NCBI GenBank assembly: GCA_017479035.1 | Contig: JAFVCR010000094.1 | Span: 1 to 11,770 of the forward strand | Length of the DNA stretch: 11,770 bases | Direction: 5' to 3' | Origin: Kiritimatiellia bacterium | Lineage (GTDB): Bacteria; Verrucomicrobiota; Kiritimatiellia; RFP12; UBA1067 | The notes under the pieces: generated by a model | Seen by the model: only the letters and a program-made list of their open reading frames with translations | Database searches by the model: none | What the model was told of the DNA's origin: nothing | Shown here: one piece after another, positions 5,770 to 11,770 of the stretch | Numbering within the stretch: the first letter of the stretch is position 1 | How the letters are laid out: the number at the start of each line of letters is the position of its first letter | Position numbers and translations under genes: made by a program

Positions 5770-7713
5770 ATGGAAAAATCCGCAATGTTTTTCGCGCTGG
5801 CTGCGGCCTGCTGCGCACTCGCTGCAGAGCGCCCCATCCCGGGTGCGCAGGGGACGAATGTGAACCCCTACGGCGACAGGATAGACATAACCACCTCCGC
5901 GTTGTATCTCAACGGCGAAGTCAAAGTTCCCGGGATGGGCGAGATTCACTAGTCGCGCGTCCCGCCGGACGAATGGGATCGTTACGTCCGGACCATGCGC
6001 AGCGGCGGCCTCACAATGCTCGCCACGTACGTCTTCTGGAACCATCACGAAGAGCAAGAAGGAGTGTTCGATTTTTCCGGCCGGCGCGACCTTGCAAAGT
6101 TTCTTGAAATCTGCGGGCGCAACAACATGCCCGTAGTGCTGCGCATAGGGCCGTGGGATCACGGCGAATGCGTTGACGGCGGCTTCCCCGGATGGCTCAT
6201 AGACCGCTGCGGCGCGGACACCAAACGTCTGCGTTCGCTGGATCCCGCATACATGGCCGCCGTCGAACGCTTCTGGCGCAGGCTTTTCAAGGAAGTCGAC
6301 GGCCACCTCTGGAAACAGGGCGGTGCGGTCGTGGGCGTCCAGATCGAGAACGAATGCCGCGGGCCGTGGCCGTATATGCAGGCGTTGAAAGACCTCGCCG
6401 TGAAGATAGGCTTCGACGTACCCTTCTACACACGCACCGGCTGGCCACAGATGAACGGCCGCGTGAAATACGGCGAACTTCTCCCCCTTTTCGGCGACTA
6501 TGCGGACGGCTTCTGGGAACGCAATCTCAAGGAACCTTCCCCGGGCAACTACTTGCGGGCGTTCGATTTCTCCAATGTCCGCACCTCCGCCAACATCGCC
6601 ACCGAGCAGCTTCCGCAATCGTTGGCTGACGATGCCGCAACGGCACAATATCCGTATTTCACCTGCGAGTTGGGCGGCGGCATGCCATCCTCATACCACC
6701 GCCGAGTGCGCGTAACGCCAATGGACACCTACGCAATGGCGCTCGTGCGCCTAGGGAGCGGCTCGAACCTTCTCGGCTACTACATGTACGCCGGCGGCAC
6801 CAACCCAAACCGTCCGCAGGAAGGTGTTTTCTTCAACGAGCGCCAATCCTCGCGCTACACCAACCACAACGACCTTCCGCCATTTTCCTACGAGTTCTAC
6901 GCACCCGTCTCCGAATTCGGCGAAGCAACCGCCGCATGGCATCTCCTCAAGCCTCTGCACGAATTCTGCGCCAATTTCGCCGCCGATTTCGCCACCAACG
7001 AAGTGCACGTCATAGACAGCCGCAACGCCGTGCGAGGGCCGTTCCGCTTCCATTCGGATTATGTGCGCACGAAGAACACCTCCTGCGTGCCGTATATCTT
7101 CCCGGAAAACTGGCGCACGCCATACGGCACTATCAAATCCGCCACCGCGCAACCCGTCGGGTGGGAAGGCGACACTCTCGTAATGATGGCAATCCCCGGC
7201 ATTGAGCCTAAAGTTGAATTCGCCGGAAATCCGTTCAAGATCAAATTCATCCCCTTCCCCAAAACGAAAGACGATCCTCTCCCTGCCGCCGCCGTATGTA
7301 CATTCGCCAAGATCAAATCCGCCACCGCGCCGCGTGAAATAAAAACGGGTTCACGCAACGTGGCAGAGCAACCATCCGAGCAGGATTGGGAAGCCGCCGC
7401 CGAATGGGAAATCTCAATCCCCGGCGGCAAAGAACAATCCCCGGATGCAATCCTCGAAGTCGATTATCTCGGAGACGTCGCTCGCGTTTACGTGGACGGC
7501 GTGCCAGTGGCGGACGACTTCTACAAGGCTCTGCCTCTGCGCTGCGCCTTGTGGCGCATTCCAAAAGGCAAAATCACTGTCCGCATACTTCCCTGGACCG
7601 ATTCGCCGCTCATATATGTGGAGATGCCGTATCGCCCCGCAACGACCGGCGCGGAAATCCACTCCGTTCGCATGGTCGATGCCTCGCAGCGATTCGCATC
7701 TAAATACAAATAA
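5770..7713 (+). pseudogene. secreted GH35 beta-galactosidase-like gene with in-frame amber codon
   Basis: Read through codon 61, this is a 647-residue GH35-family glycoside hydrolase with a signal peptide (MEKSAMFFALAAACCALAA), expected to remove terminal beta-galactose or a related sugar outside the cytoplasm. Family signatures run in one uninterrupted frame: GEIH, SRVPPDEWDRY, TYVFWNHHEE, RIGPWDHGE, QIENE with the predicted acid/base Glu195, and TCELGGG with the predicted nucleophile Glu300. A C-terminal half of beta-sandwich type follows. TAG at 5950-5952 replaces the Tyr codon of the conserved GEIHYxR motif. One base change from TAC or TAT would restore it, and nothing else is damaged, so this is a fresh nonsense mutation, a sequence error, or readthrough. 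TAG ends thiG and the methyltransferase, arguing against a changed code. The longest downstream ORF starts at ATG 5995, lacks a signal peptide and ribosome site, and would miss the first barrel strand. Confidence 0.82.
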
Positions 7714-7719
7714 TATATT

Positions 7720-7747
7720 TTGCACCGCCGCGAATATATGGTATAAT
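7720..7747 (+). promoter_or_regulatory. promoter of the phosphofructokinase gene, abutting its start
   Basis: TTGCAC at 7720-7725, a 16-nt spacer and a perfect TATAAT at 7742-7747. The ATG at 7754 is six bases past the -10 box, at the expected transcription start itself. An ATG at 7748 directly touches the -10 box and would not be in the transcript, so 7754 is the preferred start. No Shine-Dalgarno sequence is present. Confidence 0.7.
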
Positions 7748-7753
7748 ATGCGC

Positions 7754-8947
7754 ATGAAAACAACAAAAGTTCTCAACATGGTCATAGCCCAGTCGGGCGG
7801 GCCTTCGATGGTGATCAACCAAAGCCTCGTCGGCGCAGTGCTCGCAGCGAGAGGATCTAGAAAAATCGGCAGGATCCTCGGCGCGCGCCACGGCATACAA
7901 GGCATACTGGACGGCGACTACATCGATCTGCGCAAACCTACCGCCGCCAAACTCGAGGCGATCGCCGCCACGCCATCATCCGCGCTCGGGTCCGTGCGCA
8001 AAAAACCCACCGCAGACGACTGCCGCAGGATTTTCGAGGCGTTCAAGAAACGCAGCGTAGGCTACTTCTTCTACATCGGCGGCAACGATTCCGCCGATGC
8101 CGCACGCATCGTGGCGGAAGAGGCCGAAAAGGAAGGCTACCCGCTCGTCTGCTACCACATCCCCAAAACGATCGACAACGACCTCCGCTCCTGCGACCAC
8201 ACCCCCGGCTACGGTTCGGCGGCACGTTTCGTGGCCTCCGCCATCAAGGGCGACGATCTCGACAACCGCGCTCTCGGCGGTGTAAAGATAGATGTTATCA
8301 TGGGGCGCGATGCCGGCTTCCTTACCGCCGCCGCCGCTCTCGCCCGCCAAAATAAAAACGACGGCCCCCACCTCATCTATCTCCCGGAGCGTCCCTTCGA
8401 GCTGGCGCAATTCACCGAAGACGTAAAAGCGGTGGTTGCAAAACTCGGGCGCTGCGTAGTTGCTGTCTCCGAAGGCATCCGCAGTGCGGACGGCACGCCC
8501 GTGGCCGCGCAGTTCGCAAACGGCGAGCGCGACAGTCACGGCAATCTGCAACTCTCCGGCACTGGCGCGCTCGGCGATGCTCTTGCCAAATATCTCAAGG
8601 CGAATGCCGGGATTTCCCGCGTCCGTGCCGACACCTTCGGCTACCTGCAAAGGTCTTTCCCCGGCATCGCCTCCAAGAGCGACGCCACAGAAGCACGCAA
8701 GGCCGGTGCCGCCGCCGTTAAGGCCGCGCTCGCGGGCAAAGTCACTAAAGGCACCATCGGCATACAGCGCAAAAAAGGCAAGACCTACGCCGTGACGTTT
8801 GAAACCATGCCCATCGCATCCGCCGCCAAAGAGACCCGCTCCGTCCCGGACAACTTCATCGCGGCCAACGGCCATGACGTTACAAAGGCATTCATCGCAT
8901 ACGCCGCGCCATTGGTGGGCACACTCCCGCATTGCGAGATCTTTTGA
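7754..8947 (+). CDS. PPi-type 6-phosphofructokinase
   Basis: This 397-aa cytoplasmic enzyme of the PfkA superfamily would phosphorylate fructose 6-phosphate to the 1,6-bisphosphate, the committed step of glycolysis, reversibly if pyrophosphate is the donor. Motifs seen: AQSGGPSMVINQS (12-24, N-terminal phosphate loop), YIGGNDSADAA (107-117), PKTIDNDL (137-144) with the base Asp, PGYGSAARF (151-159), MGRDAGFLTA (183-192), PERPF (211-215) and SEGIR (239-243). Relative to ATP-dependent E. coli PfkA (GGDGS, PGTIDND), the Gly-to-Asp change at Asp112 and Gly-to-Lys at Lys138 are the known PPi-donor markers. Asn111 replaces the usual Asp, as I recall for several PPi-type homologues. Donor choice is inferred, not proven. 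It lies 40 bp after the GH35 gene but has its own promoter and a terminator, so it is probably monocistronic. Confidence 0.9.
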   Translation: MKTTKVLNMVIAQSGGPSMVINQSLVGAVLAARGSRKIGRILGARHGIQGILDGDYIDLRKPTAAKLEAIAATPSSALGSVRKKPTADDCRRIFEAFKKRSVGYFFYIGGNDSADAARIVAEEAEKEGYPLVCYHIPKTIDNDLRSCDHTPGYGSAARFVASAIKGDDLDNRALGGVKIDVIMGRDAGFLTAAAALARQNKNDGPHLIYLPERPFELAQFTEDVKAVVAKLGRCVVAVSEGIRSADGTPVAAQFANGERDSHGNLQLSGTGALGDALAKYLKANAGISRVRADTFGYLQRSFPGIASKSDATEARKAGAAAVKAALAGKVTKGTIGIQRKKGKTYAVTFETMPIASAAKETRSVPDNFIAANGHDVTKAFIAYAAPLVGTLPHCEIF

Positions 8948-8974
8948 CCACGTGTATGCATCGGCAGTCACCAA

Positions 8975-9008
8975 AGAGGAGGCGGGTCATCCGCTTCCTC
9001 TCTTTATA
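8975..9008 (+). terminator. rho-independent terminator after phosphofructokinase
   Basis: An 11-bp stem AGAGGAGGCGG (8975-8985) pairs with CCGCTTCCTCT (8991-9001), with one G-T pair and a 5-nt loop. It is followed by CTTTATAT. The hairpin lies 27 bases after the stop codon. The T-tract is interrupted, so efficiency is uncertain. Confidence 0.7.
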
Positions 9009-9029
9009 TTGCAATCCCCCTTTCAAGGG

Positions 9030-9058
9030 ATGACAGAACGCGGCAAATAGTGTATAAT
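9030..9058 (+). promoter_or_regulatory. promoter of the alginate-lyase-like gene, abutting its start
   Basis: ATGACA at 9030-9035 (one mismatch to TTGACA), a 17-nt spacer and a perfect TATAAT at 9053-9058. The ATG at 9067 begins eight bases after the -10 box, so the transcript would start at or within one or two bases of it. No Shine-Dalgarno sequence lies between. Confidence 0.7.
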
Positions 9059-9066
9059 GTCCGCGA

Positions 9067-10788
9067 ATGAGAATTTGTGCCATATTGCCGGCCGCTATCG
9101 CGTGTGCGGCTCTTGATGCAGCGGCGGCATTCGTCCATCCAGGGCTGACGTATACGCAGGGCGATTTTGACAGGATGCGCGCATTCGTGGCGGCCGGCAC
9201 GGAGCCGTGCGCCAGCACGTTTGCCGCGCTTGAAAACTGCTGGAGCGCGGATCCGAACCAGAACGTTCCCGATTACGGCACAGACATCCCCGAAGGCCAA
9301 TTCAATGCGAAGATAGGCCAGCCGGGCCGCCGCGCGCACGATCTCGCACTCGTATGGAAACTGACTGGCAACGATGCTTACGCGAAGAAAGCCGTGGAGT
9401 TCGTGAATGCGGCCTCGCATTTCAAAACAACTTCATGGCGCGGCACCGCGCCGCTCGATCATGGCAAGATTTTCCTGCTCGTGGAGGCGGCGGAAATTTT
9501 GCGCGATTCGCCATTGTGGGCGGCGGAGGACAAGGCTCGCTTCAACGCGATGCTGCGCAACCTCTTCCTCCCGCACATAAAAAACGGCGATGCCGCGCGC
9601 TTTGGCAATCAAGGGCTTTTTGCACTGCGCGGCACGCTTGCAATCGCGATATATCTCGACGACGAAGATTTGTTCGACCGCGTGTGGCGCATCTTAAACG
9701 CAATGCCGCACCGCCCCGGTCAGGAACCATTCGTCAAAGGTCCGCCCATGTGTGATGCCGCCCCCGTCTCCGTAGGCGAATACATGGAAGAATACCGCTT
9801 CCACGGAAGGCGCGGCGAAAAAGACGACTACTTCTACGACGAATCCCTCAAATACTACATCTACGCAAACGGCCAATGCCAGGAATCCTCCCGCGACCAG
9901 GGCCACTGCATCTGCGGCGTGATGAGTTTTGTGGCCATCGCGGAGATGTTCTGGAACCAAGGCCGCGATCTCTATTCGCAGCTCGACAACCGCATACTTT
10001 CCGGGCTCGAATGGAATCTGCGCTACAATCTCTCCGGCGACTGGAAAGAAACCGGCTACACGCAAAACGAAAACGAAGCCACTTTCGCAAACGACCTCTA
10101 TCTGCGCTTGCGTTCGCGCTCCGGCAGATGGCGCTCCTTGAAACCGTCCGCCGCAGGACGCGGCAACTACGGCGGCTCCGGCGCACCGCGCACGGAAGCA
10201 TGGATGCACTACGCCGTCCGCGCGGGCGTGGCCGCAAACAAAATGGAATATCTCTCGCGCGCCATAGCCGCCAATGCTGATGCCACCGGCGGAATAGAAG
10301 ATTGGGGAACGCCGCCCAACTGGTATTATGAATGGACAGGCTGGGGCACATTGACCAAATGGCGCACTAAATGGATGCGAGGCGATCCTTGCCGCAACAA
10401 ATCCTCCGTGCGCATCCCCGGCGCGCACGCAATCCCGGGAACCATCCGCGCACGCGATTTCGACTACAACCCTATCCCGGAGAGAACCTCGCGCCGTAAA
10501 TATCCGGACAAATGGACTTCCGGCGATTTCGCGCTGTATACGGTAACGAGCGCATCCGCGCAGGAGGTAAAAGTATCTATCGCTTACTCCGCCGTCCGCC
10601 CCGCAACCGTCGCAATGGTTGTGGACTCCGGCACGCCCGTCACGCGCACGCTGCAACCGGCGAAGAAAGGCAAATGCACGTTCGGACGCTTGCAAATACC
10701 TGCCGGTGCAAGCGTTGTGCGCTTCGCCGTGGTTGATTCCGATTACGGCTTCGTCCCCGCCGGATTCGTACTCGACCCCGCAAGATAA
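9067..10788 (+). CDS. secreted alginate-lyase-like protein with C-terminal CBM6-like domain
   Basis: The 573-aa product has a signal peptide (MRICAILPAAIACAALDAAAA), so it is exported. Residues about 22-420 resemble the Alginate_lyase family (PF05426, alpha/alpha-barrel): HPGLTYTQGDFDRMRAFV at the start, then GRRAHDLALVWKLTG, LDHGKIFLLVEAAEI, FGNQGLFALRG (179-189, the family's conserved Asn) and ESSRDQGHC (273-281), whose His280 is a candidate catalytic residue. From about 455, AHAIPGTIRARDFDY is a typical CBM6 opening, and beta-strand-rich sequence follows to IPAGASVVRF and GFVL near the end. The enzyme should cleave or bind an acidic polysaccharide such as alginate or a uronic-acid glycan; substrate is not determined. 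The start was chosen because the signal peptide begins there and the promoter abuts it. It is followed by a hairpin terminator. Confidence 0.82.
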   Translation: MRICAILPAAIACAALDAAAAFVHPGLTYTQGDFDRMRAFVAAGTEPCASTFAALENCWSADPNQNVPDYGTDIPEGQFNAKIGQPGRRAHDLALVWKLTGNDAYAKKAVEFVNAASHFKTTSWRGTAPLDHGKIFLLVEAAEILRDSPLWAAEDKARFNAMLRNLFLPHIKNGDAARFGNQGLFALRGTLAIAIYLDDEDLFDRVWRILNAMPHRPGQEPFVKGPPMCDAAPVSVGEYMEEYRFHGRRGEKDDYFYDESLKYYIYANGQCQESSRDQGHCICGVMSFVAIAEMFWNQGRDLYSQLDNRILSGLEWNLRYNLSGDWKETGYTQNENEATFANDLYLRLRSRSGRWRSLKPSAAGRGNYGGSGAPRTEAWMHYAVRAGVAANKMEYLSRAIAANADATGGIEDWGTPPNWYYEWTGWGTLTKWRTKWMRGDPCRNKSSVRIPGAHAIPGTIRARDFDYNPIPERTSRRKYPDKWTSGDFALYTVTSASAQEVKVSIAYSAVRPATVAMVVDSGTPVTRTLQPAKKGKCTFGRLQIPAGASVVRFAVVDSDYGFVPAGFVLDPAR

Positions 10789-10815
10789 ACATCGCGCCTG
10801 CAATACTAAAGGAAG

Positions 10816-10843
10816 ACGGCGGAAGCATCGCTTCCGCCGTTTG
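10816..10843 (+). terminator. hairpin terminator after the alginate-lyase-like gene
   Basis: A perfect 11-bp stem ACGGCGGAAGC (10816-10826) pairs with GCTTCCGCCGT (10830-10840) around a 3-nt loop, 27 bases after the stop codon. Only a weak T-rich tail (TTG) follows, so it may need help from other factors or act mainly as an RNA-stabilising end. Because the stem is symmetrical it could also act on transcripts from the other side. Confidence 0.6.
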
Positions 10844-10895
10844 TACTACTTATAAAAACCTCTTGTCACATACCCCTATAGGCAACCTCCTTCCC

Positions 10896-11035
10896 TTTTA
10901 CGGTGAAAACCAGTTTTGCAGTGCCTTACGGTGGAAACCGGTTTTGCCGCGCCTTACGCTGGAAACCGGTTTTGCAGTGCCTTACGGTGGAAACCGGTTT
11001 TGCAGCGCCTTACGGTGGAAACCGGTTTTGCAGCG
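10896..11035. repeat. five tandem copies of a 28-bp palindrome-bearing repeat
   Basis: Units at 10896-10923, 10924-10951, 10952-10979, 10980-11007 and 11008-11035 follow head to tail with no spacers. The consensus runs CCTTACGGTGGAAACC then GGTTTTGCAGYG. Copies 4 and 5 are identical; copy 3 has CGCTGG for CGGTGG; copy 2 has CCGCG for CAGYG; copy 1 is the most diverged (TTTT start, AAACCAGTTT core). Copies 2-5 each carry the perfect 10-bp palindrome AAACCGGTTT, so one site falls every 28 bp and neighbouring copies could pair with each other. No spacers means this is not a CRISPR array. The array lies between convergent genes, and because 28 is not a multiple of 3 the ORFs across it are accidental. 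Confidence 0.93.
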
Positions 11036-11051
11036 CCCGCTCCGCGGGCGC
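11033..11051 (-). other. perfect GC-rich hairpin just downstream of the FGE-fold gene
   Basis: GCGCCCGC (11033-11040) and GCGGGCGC (11044-11051) form a perfect 8-bp stem with a 3-nt loop. Seen from the minus strand, it starts five bases after the TGA of the FGE-fold gene and overlaps the last 3 bp of the tandem array. No T-tract follows on the minus strand. It may be a transcript end, an mRNA-stabilising structure, or a cruciform-type site. Its position also recalls the hairpin found after the variable region of diversity-generating retroelement target genes. Confidence 0.7.
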
Positions 11052-11056
11052 ACACG

Positions 11057-11770
11057 TCACTCCGGGATATACGCCACGCGGATACCCCAGTCGACATACG
11101 ATGCAGATTTTGCATTGCTTGTGCCATAGAACGACAATTGACTATAGTCGTTTTTGGAGACATTGCCGTCGTATGTACTTGAGCCGTAGAGAATCGGGTT
11201 TGCGGCAGTGCCGCTCGTTATCGGCAAAAGACCATTTGGCTGCAACGTTGCAAGGTTACCAGTATTGGCCGTATCGCGGCATGGCACGCGCATATTGCCT
11301 ATCATGTCGTAGAATCCCCAGGCATTGGGCTTCTTGGAGCCAACCGCCACATTGGATGCAAAGTTGGCGTATTCGTCCAGTCCCGTGGTTGTTTCGCCAG
11401 TGTAATACTTCGAAAGAAGTCCCGCGCGATTGGCGGTCTCGGCCATTGAAATCGTGGGGAGATCAAAGCCGGTGCAAGGATCCGCAGTGGAGGTGTTTTT
11501 CGTATTGTTGTTCAACCGGCCGAAGAAACTGCCGCTGTCTAGAACTTTCGACCCCGAACCAGCAGAGTTGCGCATCGTATTCCATGTTACATAATTCTGC
11601 GCAGTGGTGTCGGTTGAGGTCTTGTCGTTGTTTACAACCCTGGCATACTGGGCCTTTGTAACCTCGAAAATGCCAAGCCAATAATCTTTGGGGAAGTTCA
11701 CCGTGTGCGGCTGGTTCGCGGAAACGCTTGTATGCCCGATTGTGTAATCGCCGGCAGGGATCTTGCGCAG
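11057..11770 (-). CDS. FGE-sulfatase-fold (SUMF1-like) protein, divergent, N-terminus outside window
   Basis: The frame stays open from the right edge to TGA at 11059-11057, giving the C-terminal 237 residues; a GTG inside it at 11701 is not the start, since family sequence (IPAGDYTIG) lies further upstream. Landmarks of the FGE-sulfatase/SUMF1 family (PF03781) are YWLGIFEVTKAQYARV, the YVTWNTMR segment, FDLPT, LDEYANFASN, KKPNAWGFYDMIGN and the final DWGIRVA. In ordinary members these motifs continue as LPTEAQWEYA, GNVWEWC and RGGSW; here the matching places read LPTISMAETA, GNMRVPC and YGSST, so the signature tryptophans are gone while spacing is kept. No copper-site cysteine pair is visible. 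It is therefore more likely a structural, binding or diversified protein than an active formylglycine-generating enzyme. Any signal peptide lies outside the window. Confidence 0.8.
   Translation of the reverse strand: MRKIPAGDYTIGHTSVSANQPHTVNFPKDYWLGIFEVTKAQYARVVNNDKTSTDTTAQNYVTWNTMRNSAGSGSKVLDSGSFFGRLNNNTKNTSTADPCTGFDLPTISMAETANRAGLLSKYYTGETTTGLDEYANFASNVAVGSKKPNAWGFYDMIGNMRVPCRDTANTGNLATLQPNGLLPITSGTAANPILYGSSTYDGNVSKNDYSQLSFYGTSNAKSASYVDWGIRVAYIPE

Noticed and set aside
5950..5952. Genome-wide reassignment of TAG to an amino acid
   Set aside because: thiG and the methyltransferase both end in TAG at the expected family C-terminus.
9694..10803. 369-codon minus-strand ORF
   Set aside because: It is antisense to the alginate-lyase-like gene, which has a signal peptide, promoter and domain motifs.
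10896..11035. CRISPR array
   Set aside because: The 28-bp units are directly adjacent without spacers and no cas gene is present.
10863..11661. Several plus-strand ORFs encoding PYGGNRFC / LRWKPVLQ / VETGFA repeats
   Set aside because: They are the three frames of the 28-bp tandem array, continuing antisense to the FGE-fold gene; no ribosome site or family match.

Overview
The window looks like chromosomal DNA of a GC-rich, carbohydrate-degrading bacterium. The best guess is the Verrucomicrobiota/Kiritimatiellota/Lentisphaerota group, probably a host- or gut-associated lineage. This rests on the gene mix: a secreted GH35 beta-galactosidase-like enzyme, a secreted alginate-lyase-like enzyme with a CBM6-like module, a PPi-type phosphofructokinase, an exported serpin-like protein and an FGE-sulfatase-fold protein of the kind expanded in those phyla. 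The assignment is inference; there is no 16S or marker gene here.

Layout. Positions 1-250 are AT-richer and hold a possible partial minus-strand ORF plus a short sequence recurring every 62 bp. A tRNA-Thr(UGU) follows at 290-364 with its own promoter and a short terminator. Positions 391-5628 form one minus-strand operon of six genes. In transcription order they are: extended-SDR epimerase, Methyltransf_32-type methyltransferase, serpin-like protein, second SDR, thiS, thiG. The last four genes are tightly packed, with ATGA/GTGA overlaps at three junctions. A sigma70-type promoter (TTGCCT-17-TAGAAT) sits upstream of the first gene. From 5770 to 10788 three plus-strand genes follow: a GH35 gene interrupted by one in-frame amber codon, a PPi-type phosphofructokinase, and the alginate-lyase-like protein. 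Each has its own promoter, whose -10 box lies only 6-9 nt from the ATG, so their mRNAs are probably leaderless. The right end (10789-11770) holds a terminator, five head-to-tail copies of a 28-bp repeat, a GC-rich hairpin, and the C-terminal part of a divergent FGE-sulfatase-fold protein that runs off the edge.

Function. The plus-strand genes fit extracellular glycan breakdown feeding glycolysis. The minus operon mixes thiazole synthesis for thiamine (thiS/thiG, without thiF, thiH/thiO or thiE in view) with sugar-nucleotide-type SDRs and an exported protease-inhibitor-like protein, so it has no single obvious theme.

I did not find a clearly new defence or mobile system. The most rewarding items are the leaderless promoter architecture, the amber codon at an otherwise invariant GH35 tyrosine, the ThiS tail that ends in Lys after Gly-Gly-Gly, the 28-bp palindrome-bearing tandem array, and the FGE-fold protein that has lost its signature tryptophans and is followed by a hairpin.
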